43,722 nt of DNA from Alphaproteobacteria bacterium (GTDB lineage Bacteria > Pseudomonadota > Alphaproteobacteria > Caulobacterales > Caulobacteraceae). Where the stretch lies: the NCBI GenBank assembly GCA_025350685.1, contig JANXXK010000325.1, forward strand, positions 1 through 43,722, in the 5' to 3' direction. This document shows, piece after piece, positions 1-9,598 of the stretch. The notes beneath the pieces were generated by a model. That model did no database searches. It saw only the letters and a program-made list of their open reading frames with translations, and was not told where the DNA came from. The position numbers were made by a program, and so were the translations under genes. The stretch's first letter is position 1. Each line of letters begins with the position of its first letter.

Positions 1-1005
1 GAGCCCCTGCACCCGACCCACAAGAACTCGGCCGGCGTGATGATGCAGGGCCCGGCGGGCGGGGCGATCTGGTCGGCGCCGACGGTCGATCTGAATCGCG
101 GCCTGGTCTATGTGGCCACCGGCGACAGCTACACCGACGAGCCGACCAGGGGCGCCGACGCCATCGTCGCCATTGAGACCAAGACCGGCAAGATCCGCTG
201 GAGCACCCAGGTCACCGAAAAAGACAACTTCATCATGGGCTGCGAGAACGGCGCCAAGCTGCCCAACTGCCCGACGCCGGTGGGCCCGGACTACGACTTC
301 GGCGCCTCGCCGATCCTGTTCACGCTCCCCCCAAGCAAGGGAAAAGGGGCGGGAAAGCAGATTGTGTTGTCCGGCCAGAAGTCGGGGATCGCCTACGGGA
401 TGGACCCTGACAGCGGCAAGCTGATCTGGAAGACCGCCGTGGGTTCCGGCTCGGCGCTGGGCGGCATCGAGTGGGGTATGGCCGCCGATGGCAAGCGGCT
501 CTACGTGGCCATCTCCGACGTGATCAACCTGTTCGGCGAAGTGCCCGGCGTCCCGCCTGTCACCGACGACAAGCTCGGGCCCGCCAAGCCGGGCCTCTAC
601 GCGGTCAATCCGGCCACGGGCAAAATCCTGTGGTCGACCCCGGCGCCCAAGGCGGTCTGCCACTACGCCGGCGACCGCAGCCGCGACTACGCCAAGGGCG
701 CCTGCATCCGGGCGCAGTCGGCGGCGCCGTCGGTGATGCCCGGGGCGGTGTTCTCAGGGACGATGGACGGCTGGTTCCGGGCCTACGATCCGGCCACCGG
801 CAAGATCATCTGGGCCTTCTCCTCGACCGCCCAGCCCTACGACACGGTCAATCAGGTCAAGGGCCAGCCCGGCGGCAACATTGACGGGCTGGGCCCGGCG
901 ATCGCCGGCGGCATGGTCTATACGATGAGCGGCTTCCAAGGCGCGGCCCAGACCGGCGGCAATGCGGTCAACGTGCTGCTGGCGTTCTCGGTGGACGGGA
1001 AATAG
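1..1005 (+). CDS. PQQ-repeat beta-propeller dehydrogenase-like protein (5' truncated by window)
   Basis: The frame is open from base 1, so only the C-terminal 334 residues are present. The visible part holds four copies of the PQQ-propeller signature with the pattern TGK-x-x-W (KTGKIRW, DSGKLIW, ATGKILW, ATGKIIW), each preceded by an acidic or aromatic blade segment. This is the pattern of quinoprotein alcohol dehydrogenases and of polyvinyl-alcohol dehydrogenase-like proteins, which act in the periplasm. Paired cysteines in MGC...PNC and in CHYAG...CIRAQ could form disulfides, as expected of an exported protein. Whether PQQ is really bound, whether a cytochrome c domain lies upstream, and the substrate cannot be told from this fragment. 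Its stop is 3 bases from the convergent kinase gene. The beta-propeller fold is clear; the dehydrogenase activity is inference. Confidence 0.85.
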   Translation, partial: EPLHPTHKNSAGVMMQGPAGGAIWSAPTVDLNRGLVYVATGDSYTDEPTRGADAIVAIETKTGKIRWSTQVTEKDNFIMGCENGAKLPNCPTPVGPDYDFGASPILFTLPPSKGKGAGKQIVLSGQKSGIAYGMDPDSGKLIWKTAVGSGSALGGIEWGMAADGKRLYVAISDVINLFGEVPGVPPVTDDKLGPAKPGLYAVNPATGKILWSTPAPKAVCHYAGDRSRDYAKGACIRAQSAAPSVMPGAVFSGTMDGWFRAYDPATGKIIWAFSSTAQPYDTVNQVKGQPGGNIDGLGPAIAGGMVYTMSGFQGAAQTGGNAVNVLLAFSVDGK

Positions 1006-1008
1006 CCG

Positions 1009-3255
1009 TCAGCCGACCAGCCGAGCGATCTCTTCAAGGAGCTGGGTCGGCGAGAAGGGCTTGGGGACGAAGCCGTTCATTCCGGCGGCCTGGTAGCTGG
1101 CCTGGTGCTGAGTCATGACGTCGGCGGTGAGCGCCACGATCGGCACATGGGCCTCGCGGCCGGGCAGTTCACGGATCCGCCGGGTGGCCTCCAGGCCGTC
1201 CATGCCGGGCATGTTGACGTCCATCAGGATCAGGTCGTAGCCGCCGCTGACAGCGGCGTGGATCGCCGCCTCGCCACTCTCGGCGGTCTCGGCGTAGGCG
1301 CCGAGCGCCTCCAGGGATTTCAAGCCGACCAGGCGGTTGGTGCGGTTGTCGTCGACGATCAGGATGCGCAGGCCGGAGAGCGGTTCGTGACTGGCGACGT
1401 GGGCCGGCGCAGGGGCCGGCGCCTGGGCCGGCGGCGCGGCGATCTCGAACCAGAACACCGAGCCGACGCCCTCCGTCGAGGCAAAGCCCATCTCGCCGCC
1501 CATCAGCTTGGCGAGGCTGCGCGAGATGGCCAGGCCCAGGCCGGTGCCGCCGAATTTCTTGGAGGCGCCCGTGTGAGCCTGTTGGAAGCGGTCGAAGAGG
1601 GCGGCTTTGGCGTGCTCGGGCACGCCGACGCCGGTGTCGGCCACCTCGCAGCGCAGCCGCTGGGCGTCGCCCTCGCCGACCGGGTTCATGCGCACCTCGA
1701 CGCCGCCGGTCTCGGTGAATTTCACGGCGTTGCCGATGATGTTGAACAGGCACTGGCGCAGGCGCACCGGGTCGATGCTGAGCCAGCCGATCGGCTCGGC
1801 GACCGCCCGCAGGTAGAGGTTCTTGGCGTCGGCCTGCGGATGCAGGAGGGCTACCACCGAGCCCATCACGGCCACCGGATCAGTCGCAGCCGGGACCACG
1901 TCGAGCTTGCCGGCCTCCATCTTGGAGAAATCGAGCACATCGTCGATCAGCTGGGCCAGCATGTCGCTGCATGACAGCGCCTCGCCCAGGAGGTCGCGGC
2001 CCTCGGTCGAGAGCGGCTCGCGCTTCAGCAGGTTGAGCACGCCGACGATGCCGTTCATCGGGGTGCGGATCTCGTGGCTGACCGAGGCCAGGAAGCTCGA
2101 CTTCGACGCGGTGGCGGACTCGGCCAGGGTGCGGGCCTCGGTGAGCGCCAGCTCCTGGCGCTTCTGCTCGTCGATATCCAGCAGCAGGCCGACGCCGCGA
2201 ACCGGCTCGCCGGAGGCGCCGCATTCGGTCTGCCAGTAGACCCGAACCCAGCGTTCGCCCTCCGGCCGCAGGACGCGCGCGTCCATGGAAACGGCGCGGC
2301 CCTCGCGGAGGCTGTCGGCGCCGAGTTCGCGCATGGCGCCGCGGTCGTCGGGATGGAAGATCGAGCGGGGGTCCTCGGCCTTGGCGGCGGCCTTCAGAGC
2401 CTCGTAGCCCATCAGTTCGCGGTATTCTGGCGAGGACCAGTATTTGTCCGTCGCATAGTCGTAGCCGAAGACGCCCGCGCGGGCGGCGGACATAGCCAGC
2501 TTCAGGCGCTTGGCGTTGGCGTTGGCTTCGTCACGGGCGAGCGCCAGGTCGGTGACGTTCTGGCTCAGGCCGTACATTTCATAGGCGCCGGACTTCAGCT
2601 TGCGGCCGCTGCGGTAGAGCACCCGCAGGTGCCGCCAATCGCCCTCGTTGGTCTGGTAGCGCATCAGGGCTTCAGCCGTGCCTTCCTCGCTGGTCAGGCG
2701 ATCGCGGATGGCGGTGTCGAGGGCGCGGTCGTCGCCGTGCTGCATAGACTGCAGGGCAGCGAGTGGCACCGGCTCCTGGATCTTGTCGTGGCCGAGCGCG
2801 AGTTCGGTGGGGAAGTGATAGAACTGGGTCTCGGGATCGTAGCGCCAGGCGCCGACTTCGGCGGCGTGCATCAGCCGGTCGCGAGCGGCGAAATCGGCCT
2901 TCATCCGCTCCAGGACCGTGCGCTCTCCGGAGACGTCGATCAGCATCGCCAGGATCGCGTCGGCGTGCTCCTGCAGGTCGAGGCGCAGCCAACGCGGGCC
3001 GTCGGCGCACTGGAACTGGAAGGTCTGGATGCCGTCGCCGCTGGGGGCGTCGGTGGCCGACGTGCGCAGGCGGTGGCCGAGCGGTTCGCCGATCAGGCTG
3101 GCGGCGGGCACCTGCAGCAGCTCGGCAAGCGCGGCGTTGGCCTCGATGACCTTCAGATCGGCGTCGACCAGGGCCATGGGCACGGGCAAGAACTGGAATC
3201 CCAGGTCATGGCCGTCGGTCTGGTGGTCGCCCGATGCGGAGTGCAGCGCTGCCAT
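1009..3255 (-). CDS. Hybrid sensor histidine kinase (PAS-type sensing, HisKA, HATPase, receiver)
   Basis: A 748-residue protein with no obvious membrane segment, so probably cytoplasmic. PAS-like sensing regions occupy roughly residues 20-110, 125-240 and 250-365. The dimerisation and phospho-acceptor box SVSHEIRTPMNG has its histidine at 394. The ATP-binding domain shows the N box around N505/N509 and the G boxes DTGVGVP and GGTGLGLAI. A Pro-Ala-rich linker (about 609-622) leads to a receiver domain with acceptor Asp679 in LILMDVNMPGMDG and the conserved lysine in VPKPF. All phosphorelay residues are intact, so it should be active. No phosphotransfer protein or response regulator lies beside it, so its partner must be encoded elsewhere. 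It is divergent from the monooxygenase gene, and 192 bases separate the two starts. The signal sensed is unknown. Confidence 0.93.
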   Translation of the reverse strand: MAALHSASGDHQTDGHDLGFQFLPVPMALVDADLKVIEANAALAELLQVPAASLIGEPLGHRLRTSATDAPSGDGIQTFQFQCADGPRWLRLDLQEHADAILAMLIDVSGERTVLERMKADFAARDRLMHAAEVGAWRYDPETQFYHFPTELALGHDKIQEPVPLAALQSMQHGDDRALDTAIRDRLTSEEGTAEALMRYQTNEGDWRHLRVLYRSGRKLKSGAYEMYGLSQNVTDLALARDEANANAKRLKLAMSAARAGVFGYDYATDKYWSSPEYRELMGYEALKAAAKAEDPRSIFHPDDRGAMRELGADSLREGRAVSMDARVLRPEGERWVRVYWQTECGASGEPVRGVGLLLDIDEQKRQELALTEARTLAESATASKSSFLASVSHEIRTPMNGIVGVLNLLKREPLSTEGRDLLGEALSCSDMLAQLIDDVLDFSKMEAGKLDVVPAATDPVAVMGSVVALLHPQADAKNLYLRAVAEPIGWLSIDPVRLRQCLFNIIGNAVKFTETGGVEVRMNPVGEGDAQRLRCEVADTGVGVPEHAKAALFDRFQQAHTGASKKFGGTGLGLAISRSLAKLMGGEMGFASTEGVGSVFWFEIAAPPAQAPAPAPAHVASHEPLSGLRILIVDDNRTNRLVGLKSLEALGAYAETAESGEAAIHAAVSGGYDLILMDVNMPGMDGLEATRRIRELPGREAHVPIVALTADVMTQHQASYQAAGMNGFVPKPFSPTQLLEEIARLVG

Positions 3256-3447
3256 CGACGCAATCTGGCGGGTTCAGGTTAAGGGAGCCCTCTCAAATAA
3301 CAAACAATGTGTGTCGAAAAGTCGCCTTCCAAAGGGCGAAAAACCCGGGGATTCTTCGTATCGCCGGTATGCCGGACGGTCATGTCGGCTTGATTGTCGT
3401 GGCGTCACCTCGGGATTGATGTCGCAAACACCGAGGGAAGGGACCCG
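3256..3447. promoter_or_regulatory. Divergent intergenic region between kinase and monooxygenase genes
   Basis: These 192 bases separate two divergent starts and must hold both promoters. The stretch at about 3290-3350 is richer in A and T than the flanking genes (runs such as CAAATAACAAACAATG), as expected of promoter DNA. A short inverted repeat CCGG-TATG-CCGG lies at 3364-3375. I cannot place -35 and -10 boxes with confidence. A ribosome binding site GAGGGAAGGGA at about 3433-3443 belongs to the rightward gene. Confidence 0.45.
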
Positions 3448-5262
3448 ATGACCGATACGCTCGACCACGCGCCGGCCGATGACCTGGGGTTCGATCCGCA
3501 GGCGCTCAAGGCCAGATATCGCCAGGAGCGCGACAAGCGCCTGCGCGCCGATGGCAACGCCCAGTACCGCGAGATCGCCGGCGACTTCGGCCACTACCTC
3601 GACGACCCCTATGTGGCCCCGGGATTCGCCCGCGCGCCCCTGACCGACGAGGTCGAGGTGGTGATCGTCGGCGGCGGCTTCGGCGGCCAGCTGGCCGGGG
3701 CGCGCCTGCGCGAGGGCGGGATCGACGACATCCGCATCATCGAGAAGGGCGGCGACTTCGGCGGCACCTGGTACTGGAACCGCTACCCGGGCGCGGCCTG
3801 CGATATCGAGAGCTACATCTACCTGCCGCTGCTGGAAGAGCTGGGCTATGTGCCCAAGGAGAAGTACACCCGCGCGCCGGAAATCCTGGCTCACAGCCGG
3901 GCCATCGGCGAGCATTTCGACCTCTACCGCAACGCCTGTTTCCAGACCGAAGTGACCAAGATGGTCTGGGACGAGGAGGCCAAGCGCTGGACCGTCCACA
4001 CCAACCGCGGCGACGCCATGCGGGCCCGCTTCGTGGTCATGGCCAACGGTCCGCTTCACCGTCCCAAATTGCCCGGCATACCGGGCGTCGAGAGCTTCAA
4101 GGGCCACTCGTTCCATACCAGCCGCTGGGACTACGACTACACCGGAGGCACGTCGGACGGCGGGCTCAGCAAGCTGGCCGGAAAGCGCGTCGGGGTGATC
4201 GGCACCGGGGCCACAGCGGTGCAGTGCGTGCCGCACTTGGGCGAGAGCGCGGGCGAGCTGTTCGTCTTCCAGCGGACGCCGTCGTCGATCGACGTGCGGG
4301 CCAACCGGCCGACCGATCCGGAGTGGGCCAAGGGCCTGGAGCCTGGCTGGCAACAGTCGCGGATGGACAACTTCAACATCCTGCTCTCTGGCGGGTTTCA
4401 GGCCGAGGACCTGGTCAACGACGGCTGGACCGACATCATCGGCAACATCCTGCTGCTGGCCCGCAAGAAGATCGCCGCCGGTGAGACGGTCGAGGACCCG
4501 GCCGCCCTGATGCAGCTGGCCGACTTCAAGAAGATGGAGCAGGTGCGCGCGCGGGTGGACAGCGTCGTCGCCGACCCGCAGACGGCCGAAGCGCTGAAGC
4601 CCTACTACAACCAGTTCTGCAAGCGGCCGTGCTTCCACGACGAGTATCTGGCGACCTTCAATCGGGGCAACGTCCACCTGATCGACACCCAGGGCCGCGG
4701 CGTCGAGGCGATCACCGAAAAGGGCATCGTGGCGAACGGCGTCGAGTACGAGCTCGACTGCATCATCTATGCGACCGGCTTCGAGGTCGGCACCTCCTTC
4801 ACCCGGCGCTCCGGCTACGAGCTCTATGGTCGCGATGGGATCAGCCTGACCGAGAAGTGGGAGAACGGGGTCTCGACGCTGCACGGCTTGCTCAGCCGGG
4901 GTTTCCCCAACTGCTTCATCATCTCCAACACCCAGTCGGGGTTCACCGCGAACTTCCCGCACATGATCAACGAGCAGTCCAAGCACATCGGCTACATCCT
5001 CAAGCACTGCGCCGACCACCAGGTGCGCACCGTCGAGCCGGCGCAGGAGGCCGAGGAGGCCTGGGTGCAGACGATCATCGACCTCAGTATCCAGCGTCAG
5101 GCATTCCTCGAGGAATGCACACCCGGCTACTACAACAACGAGGGCAATGTGCAGGCGATGAGCGCGCGCAACGGCTCCTATGGCGCGGGGCCGGTGGCGT
5201 TCGTGAAGGTGTTGGAGGACTGGCGGGCCGAGGGTGGCCTGGCGGGTCTAGACCTAAGTTAG
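3448..5262 (+). CDS. Baeyer-Villiger-type flavin monooxygenase
   Basis: A 604-residue class B flavoprotein monooxygenase. The FAD-binding Rossmann motif GGGFGG is at 75-80, followed by [15 protein letters not shown] at 105-119. The Baeyer-Villiger fingerprint F-x-G-x3-H-x3-W spans 217-227 ([11 protein letters not shown]), and the NADPH motif GTGATA is at 252-257. In known members NAD(P)H and O2 are used to insert oxygen next to a ketone, giving an ester or lactone. The start is the ATG after GAGGGAAGGGA; a GTG 18 codons upstream lacks a good ribosome binding site. The leading 65 residues before the FAD motif form the N-terminal extension seen in cyclic-ketone and steroid-type enzymes of about 600 residues. 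Substrate is not predictable, but the neighbouring CoA and epoxide enzymes suggest an alicyclic or terpenoid ketone. Its stop overlaps the convergent regulator by 4 bases. Confidence 0.92.
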   Translation: MTDTLDHAPADDLGFDPQALKARYRQERDKRLRADGNAQYREIAGDFGHYLDDPYVAPGFARAPLTDEVEVVIVGGGFGGQLAGARLREGGIDDIRIIEKGGDFGGTWYWNRYPGAACDIESYIYLPLLEELGYVPKEKYTRAPEILAHSRAIGEHFDLYRNACFQTEVTKMVWDEEAKRWTVHTNRGDAMRARFVVMANGPLHRPKLPGIPGVESFKGHSFHTSRWDYDYTGGTSDGGLSKLAGKRVGVIGTGATAVQCVPHLGESAGELFVFQRTPSSIDVRANRPTDPEWAKGLEPGWQQSRMDNFNILLSGGFQAEDLVNDGWTDIIGNILLLARKKIAAGETVEDPAALMQLADFKKMEQVRARVDSVVADPQTAEALKPYYNQFCKRPCFHDEYLATFNRGNVHLIDTQGRGVEAITEKGIVANGVEYELDCIIYATGFEVGTSFTRRSGYELYGRDGISLTEKWENGVSTLHGLLSRGFPNCFIISNTQSGFTANFPHMINEQSKHIGYILKHCADHQVRTVEPAQEAEEAWVQTIIDLSIQRQAFLEECTPGYYNNEGNVQAMSARNGSYGAGPVAFVKVLEDWRAEGGLAGLDLS

Positions 5263-6275
5263 GCGCGCTTGCGGCGGAACGCGGCGGGCGAGACGCCCAG
5301 GGTTCGCCGGAAGCCGCGGCGCATGGCCTCGAGGCCGGTGAAGCCGCAGGCCTCGGCGATTTGGTCGAGGCTATCGGCGGTGGTTTCCAGGCGGGTGCGC
5401 GCGGCCTCGACGCGGGTCTGCAGCACGAAATGGCTGAGCGTGCGGCCCGTCTCGCGGCGGAAGGCGCGGCCCAGCGCGCCCACGCTCATCCGCCCCTTGC
5501 GGGCCAGGGCCGCGACCGTGAGCGGTTTGCGCAGGTTTTCGCCGATCCAGTCCTGGAGCTCGTTGACGGCGCGCCGGGCCTTAGACTGGGCGGCGAAGCC
5601 TGCGGCGGTCGGGGCCGAGGCGCGGGCGCCGCTGTGCAGCACCTCGAAGTCCCCGGCGATATCGCCGGCCACGGCCGCCCCCAGGTCAGCCTTTACCCAG
5701 GCCAGCGCAAGCTCGACGCCTGCCGAGACGCCGGCAGCGGTGTAGATGGCGCCGTCCTGCACGCACTGGGTTGCGGCCAGCGCCTTGACCTTGGGATGCT
5801 GGCGGCCGAGTTCGTCGGCGAACCGCCAGTGGACGGCGGTCTTGCGGCCATCGAGTAGGCCCGCCTCGGCCAGCAGGAAGGCGCTGACGCAGACCGCGCC
5901 CAGGCGTTGCGTTCGCGGCGCGGCGGCGCGAAGCCAGGCGATCAGCGCAGAGTCGCGGCGCTTGCGACTCTCGACGCCGCTGACCACCAGGACGGAGTCG
6001 TAGGGGCCCCGCGCCGCGTCCAGCCGCTGGGTCGCCAGGAAAGAGACCAGGCCGCTTTCACCCTTGATGGTCAGGTCGCTGCCGCTGGTCGCGATCTCGA
6101 CACGATAGACGGCCGTTCCGGCAAGGCGGTTGGCGGCGGCGAACACGGTGAGCGGGCCGACGAGGTCGAGTTCGTCCACCGGAGGGACGGCGGCGATCAG
6201 GACACGGCGGACCGGCGTGGGCTTGCTCCGCCCCGTGGTTCGTCCCGCCGTCGGCCCCTGCGTCCATCCAGCCAT
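5259..6275 (-). CDS. GlxA-type transcriptional regulator (DJ-1/PfpI domain plus AraC HTH)
   Basis: A 338-residue protein. Residues about 24-195 form a DJ-1/PfpI (class I amidotransferase-like) domain with Cys129 in [19 protein letters not shown] and the following HW at 149-150, a pattern typical of GlxA-type regulators where the domain senses a ligand rather than acting as an enzyme. The last 100 residues carry two helix-turn-helix motifs of the AraC family, including the [10 protein letters not shown] and [11 protein letters not shown] segments. It starts with ATG. It converges on the Baeyer-Villiger monooxygenase with a 4-base overlap, so it is a candidate regulator of this block, although its targets are not shown by the sequence. 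The first 20 residues are basic and could be an extension; I see no better start. Confidence 0.9.
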   Translation of the reverse strand: MAGWTQGPTAGRTTGRSKPTPVRRVLIAAVPPVDELDLVGPLTVFAAANRLAGTAVYRVEIATSGSDLTIKGESGLVSFLATQRLDAARGPYDSVLVVSGVESRKRRDSALIAWLRAAAPRTQRLGAVCVSAFLLAEAGLLDGRKTAVHWRFADELGRQHPKVKALAATQCVQDGAIYTAAGVSAGVELALAWVKADLGAAVAGDIAGDFEVLHSGARASAPTAAGFAAQSKARRAVNELQDWIGENLRKPLTVAALARKGRMSVGALGRAFRRETGRTLSHFVLQTRVEAARTRLETTADSLDQIAEACGFTGLEAMRRGFRRTLGVSPAAFRRKRA

Positions 6276-6339
6276 GACCCTTCAATAGGCAGCGTCGCCG
6301 TAGGCGGCAACTGGGGCGGCAACCGTGTGCGCCGCCGGC

Positions 6340-7374
6340 TCAGCCGCTGACGTCGACGGCCTCGATTTTGCGGCCTTCCTGGTCGGCCTTGCGGGCGCCG
6401 GCGAGGATGCCGGGGAGCGCATAGTTGCCCTCGTGGCAGGCGTATTCGTAGACCGGGCCGGGGGCGGAATTCAGCGGCATCTCGGCCTTCCAGACCTGGC
6501 TGTAGGTGGCCGGGTCATCGACCTGGAACTGGTAGAGGATCTGCTTGTCCGAAACGCGCGTGAACCGCTCGGTCACCTTGGCGTTCGGCGACAACAGGAT
6601 CGAGTTGGAGAAATAGGGTCTGAGGCTCTCACCCGGATTGAAATTGGTGGTTTCGACCACCAGGGTGTCGCCCTCCCACCAGCCGAAGCTGTCGCCCATC
6701 CAGGGGCGGATATCGGGCGTCGGATGTTTCCTGTCGCTGAGCCGGACGATCCGCGCGTCGTGGTTCATCTCCACCAGGATGACGACGGCGTCCTTCGACT
6801 GCACGATCTGATAGTGGTTGTTATACAAGACGTTGAGCATCGGCGGGCCGGCCGTGGAGCCGAATCCCAGGATGCAGCGCTCGCCGAGCGGGCGGTTCTC
6901 CGGCCCATCCCAGCTGTTGCGCGCCTTGCGTAGGGCCTCGACGTAGGCGGTGTGGCCGGCGGGGCTGTAGGGCAGCTGGCCGTTGGCCGGATCGACGATC
7001 CAGGAGGTGCGCACCTTGCCGTCGACGCGTCCGAGGCTGACGCCGGGATCGGTCCAGGAGGCGTTGTAACCGCCGGGGTCGTCCGCCACGGGGGGAGCTC
7101 CAAGCTTGGGGTCGGTGGGTCTGTCCTGGCTGGCGCGGGCCGCGGCGCGGCGCTTCTCCAGCGCGGCGGCCTCCGCGTCGGTGAGCGTCAGGGTCTTGAA
7201 CATCGCCGGGCGCTGCAGGCTGGTCAGCGAGGCGTTGGTCCAGGTCCCCTGCAGGTCCGGCTCGCCGAAGCCGTTCTTCGGCGCTTGATAGCCAGCGGCA
7301 TGGGCTATGGCGGTGGTCGCGGCCAGAGCGGCGGCGAGGGCGAGCGCGGCGAGCGCCTGATCGAGCTTGAGCAT
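6340..7374 (-). CDS. Exported protein of unknown function with GEPDLQGTW motif
   Basis: A 344-residue protein starting at the ATG that gives an immediate signal peptide (MLKLDQALAALALAAALAA, cleavage near AHA-AG). A GTG or TTG further upstream would add 12 unlikely residues. The mature N terminus contains F-G-x-P-D-L-x-G-T-W, a motif I recognise from a large family of exported proteins of unknown function in Caulobacterales, sphingomonads and Acidobacteria. The C-terminal half is rich in Trp and Tyr (MGDSFGWWEGDTLVVETTNF) and looks like a beta-rich fold of lipocalin or avidin style, with a lone Cys pair (ERC, YAC). No catalytic motif is recognised. It lies upstream of the GlxA-type regulator on the same strand (64 bases) and is divergent from a crotonase. 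Such proteins often sit beside catabolic genes, but the role is unknown. Confidence 0.75.
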   Translation of the reverse strand: MLKLDQALAALALAAALAATTAIAHAAGYQAPKNGFGEPDLQGTWTNASLTSLQRPAMFKTLTLTDAEAAALEKRRAAARASQDRPTDPKLGAPPVADDPGGYNASWTDPGVSLGRVDGKVRTSWIVDPANGQLPYSPAGHTAYVEALRKARNSWDGPENRPLGERCILGFGSTAGPPMLNVLYNNHYQIVQSKDAVVILVEMNHDARIVRLSDRKHPTPDIRPWMGDSFGWWEGDTLVVETTNFNPGESLRPYFSNSILLSPNAKVTERFTRVSDKQILYQFQVDDPATYSQVWKAEMPLNSAPGPVYEYACHEGNYALPGILAGARKADQEGRKIEAVDVSG

Positions 7375-7454
7375 GGCCGGGATTGTTCGCCCGCCCGGCT
7401 CGGCTTGCAAGCCGGCTCGTGTATCGTCGGCGCGGACACAGACGGGGCCAGAAC

Positions 7455-8276
7455 ATGGGAACGCCGATGGACGAACTCTTCGACAAAGCCTGGGCGCACA
7501 TCGCGGTGACGCGTCGTGAAGCGGTGGCCGAGGTGGCGCTGGCGCGGCCGGAGGCGCGCAATGCGCTGAACGTGGCGCTGATGGAGGAGTTGACCGAGGC
7601 GGCGCGGATGCTGCGGCTGCGCACCGACGTGCTGGCGGTGATCCTGACGGGGGCCGACAGCTACTTCTCGGCCGGGGCGGATCTGTCGGCCAGCCAGGAC
7701 CGGGCGGCGGCGCCCACGGTGATGGAGGTCAGGCGCGCGATCATGGCGGGACCCGACCTCTGCAAGGCCTGGGACGAGATCGAGGCGGTGACTATCTGCG
7801 CCATCGAGGGCTACTGCATCGGCGGGGCGAGCGCGCTGGCGGTATCCTGCGATTTCCGGGTGATGGGGGCCAGCGCCTACATGCGCCTGCCGGAGGTTCC
7901 GCTGGGGATGAACATGAGCTGGCGGACCCTGCCCAAGTTGGTGGCGCTCGCCGGGCCCAGCCGCGCCAAGCAGTATGTGATGTTCGGCGAGGCGGCTGAC
8001 GCGCAGCGCTGCCTGGCCTGGGGCTTCGCCGACGAGGTGGTGGAGGACGGCCAGGCGCTGACCGCCGCGCGGCGCTGGGCCGACAAGGTCGCCGCGCTTC
8101 CACCCCTGCCGGTGCGGATGACCAAGGAGGCGGTCAGCGCCATCGCCGCGGCCACCGCCCAGGCCAGCATCTACATGGACCGCGATCAGTACCTGCTGGC
8201 CAGCCGCACCGACGACTACCGCGAGGGCATCGCCGCCTTCCTCGAAAAGCGGCCTGGGAAGTTCAGGGGCGACTGA
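7455..8276 (+). CDS. Enoyl-CoA hydratase/isomerase family protein (crotonase 1)
   Basis: A 273-residue crotonase-fold protein. The oxyanion-hole segment SYFSAGADL lies near residues 69-77 and the second backbone donor is in IGGAS (122-126). Aligning by eye with classical enoyl-CoA hydratase, the first catalytic glutamate is replaced by Ala127, while the second is kept as Glu147 in LPEVPLG. A single glutamate is what enoyl-CoA isomerases and several other crotonases use, so simple hydratase activity is doubtful. The C terminus EGIAAFLEKRPGKF is typical of the family. The ATG at 7455 has only a weak GGGG upstream; an ATG four codons later is an alternative. It is followed after 6 bases by a GNAT gene, suggesting co-transcription. 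Confidence 0.9.
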   Translation: MGTPMDELFDKAWAHIAVTRREAVAEVALARPEARNALNVALMEELTEAARMLRLRTDVLAVILTGADSYFSAGADLSASQDRAAAPTVMEVRRAIMAGPDLCKAWDEIEAVTICAIEGYCIGGASALAVSCDFRVMGASAYMRLPEVPLGMNMSWRTLPKLVALAGPSRAKQYVMFGEAADAQRCLAWGFADEVVEDGQALTAARRWADKVAALPPLPVRMTKEAVSAIAAATAQASIYMDRDQYLLASRTDDYREGIAAFLEKRPGKFRGD

Positions 8277-8282
8277 GACGGC

Positions 8283-8747
8283 ATGCCGGTGTTCGAAATC
8301 CGCGTAGACGACCTGACCGGCGAGCCGACGCGGCGGCTGCTGGCGCTGCACTTGGCCGGGATGCAGGCCAATACGCCGCCGGAGCATGTGTTCGCCCTCG
8401 ACCTCTCCGGCCTTCAGACGCCGGAGATCACCGTCTGGTCGGTGTGGGACGCCGGTGAAGTCGCCGGCGTCGGCGCGCTGAAAGAGCTCGGCGACGGGTC
8501 GGCGGAACTGAAATCCATGCGCACCGACCCGGCCCACCTGCGCAAGGGCGTGGCCGCCGCGTTGCTGGACCACATCGTCGAGACGGCGCGTGGCCGAGGC
8601 CTGGGTCGCCTCAGCCTGGAGACCGGGCGCGGGGCGTCCTTCGAGCCGGCGCTGGCGCTCTACCGCAAGCGCGGCTTCGCCAATGGCGGGGCGTTCTCCG
8701 ACTACGAGGCCAGCGACTTCAACCAGTTCCTGCACATGGACCTGTGA
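8283..8747 (+). CDS. GNAT family N-acetyltransferase
   Basis: A 154-residue protein with the GNAT fold: beta strands with VAGVGALKELGDGSAELKSM, then the acetyl-CoA pyrophosphate-binding loop near residues 87-97 (LRKGVAAALLD, corresponding to the Q/R-x-x-G-x-G/A consensus), and the C-terminal LYRKRGF motif. Members acetylate small amines, antibiotics or protein N termini; the substrate here is unknown. It starts 6 bases after the crotonase stop and is followed after about 50 bases by the cyclase-like gene, so the three are probably one transcript. Confidence 0.88.
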   Translation: MPVFEIRVDDLTGEPTRRLLALHLAGMQANTPPEHVFALDLSGLQTPEITVWSVWDAGEVAGVGALKELGDGSAELKSMRTDPAHLRKGVAAALLDHIVETARGRGLGRLSLETGRGASFEPALALYRKRGFANGGAFSDYEASDFNQFLHMDL

Positions 8748-8799
8748 CAGGCGCGCGGCCCCCGATAGGGTGACCGGAAGTCCCCGCGGAGAGCCGAGA

Positions 8800-9585
8800 A
8801 TGCCGCGCTACGTCGACCTGTCGATCGCCATCGAGAACAACGTCCATTCCGATCCGCCGGGGTTCTCGCCCAAGGTGGAATACACCGACCACAAGGCCGG
8901 CGCCCTGCAGCTCGCCGCGTCGTTCCCGGGGCTGAAGCCCGAGCAGCTACCCAACGGCGAGGGCTGGGCGGTGGAGCGGATAAACCTCTCCACCCACAAC
9001 GGCACCCACATGGACGCGCCGTGGCATTTCCACTCGACGCAGGACGCGGCGCTGGGTGAGGCCAAGCCCGCGATGACTATCGACGAGCTGCCTCTGGACT
9101 GGTGCCAGCGGCCGGGGGTCAAGCTGGACTTCCGGCATTTTGGCGACGGCTATGTGGCCACCGCGGCCGACGTCGAGGCCGAACTGGCGCGGATCGGGCA
9201 CACGCTCGCGCCCTTCGACATCGTGGTGGTGAATACCGCGGCCGGCGCGGTCTTCGGCCAGCCCGGCTATGTGGCGACTGGCTGCGGCATGGGGCGGGCG
9301 GCGACGCTGTACCTGGCCGAGCGGGGGGTGAAGATCGTCGGCACCGACGCCTGGTCGTGGGACGCGCCATTCGTGCACACCAACAAGAAATTCCAGGAGA
9401 GCGGCGACGTCTCGATCATCTGGGAGGGGCATAAGGCGGGTCTGGAGATCGGCTATTTCCAAATGGAGAAGCTGCACAACCTTGAGGCCCTGCCGGCGAC
9501 CGGGTTCACGCTGTCCTGCTTCCCGGTAAAGATCAAAGGCGCCAGCGCGGGGTGGATAAGGGCGGTGGCGATATTTGAGGATTAG
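8800..9585 (+). CDS. Cyclase family metal-dependent hydrolase (kynurenine formamidase-like)
   Basis: A 261-residue protein of the cyclase/formamidase family. The metal-binding signature H-x-G-T-H-x-D-x-P-x-H appears as HNGTHMDAPWHFH at 66-78, with His70, Asp72 and His76 as expected ligands. The C-terminal part has the family segment NLEALPATGFTLSCFPVKIKGASAG. Known members hydrolyse N-formylkynurenine, isatin or cyclic ketone-type substrates, or take part in polyketide cyclisation. The ATG at 8800 follows GCGGAGAGCCGAGA, a clear ribosome binding site; longer in-frame extensions overlap the GNAT gene and look non-coding. No other tryptophan-degradation gene is near, so a ring-opening hydrolase of the catabolic block is a reasonable but unproven guess. 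Confidence 0.9.
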   Translation: MPRYVDLSIAIENNVHSDPPGFSPKVEYTDHKAGALQLAASFPGLKPEQLPNGEGWAVERINLSTHNGTHMDAPWHFHSTQDAALGEAKPAMTIDELPLDWCQRPGVKLDFRHFGDGYVATAADVEAELARIGHTLAPFDIVVVNTAAGAVFGQPGYVATGCGMGRAATLYLAERGVKIVGTDAWSWDAPFVHTNKKFQESGDVSIIWEGHKAGLEIGYFQMEKLHNLEALPATGFTLSCFPVKIKGASAGWIRAVAIFED

Positions 9586-9598
9586 GCGGAGCAGGTCG

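Noticed and set aside
3274..5019. A 581-codon minus-strand open frame opposite the Baeyer-Villiger monooxygenase
   Set aside because: Antisense shadow; its composition (Val, Asp, Ala, Gly and Leu repeats) matches reversed codons of the real gene.
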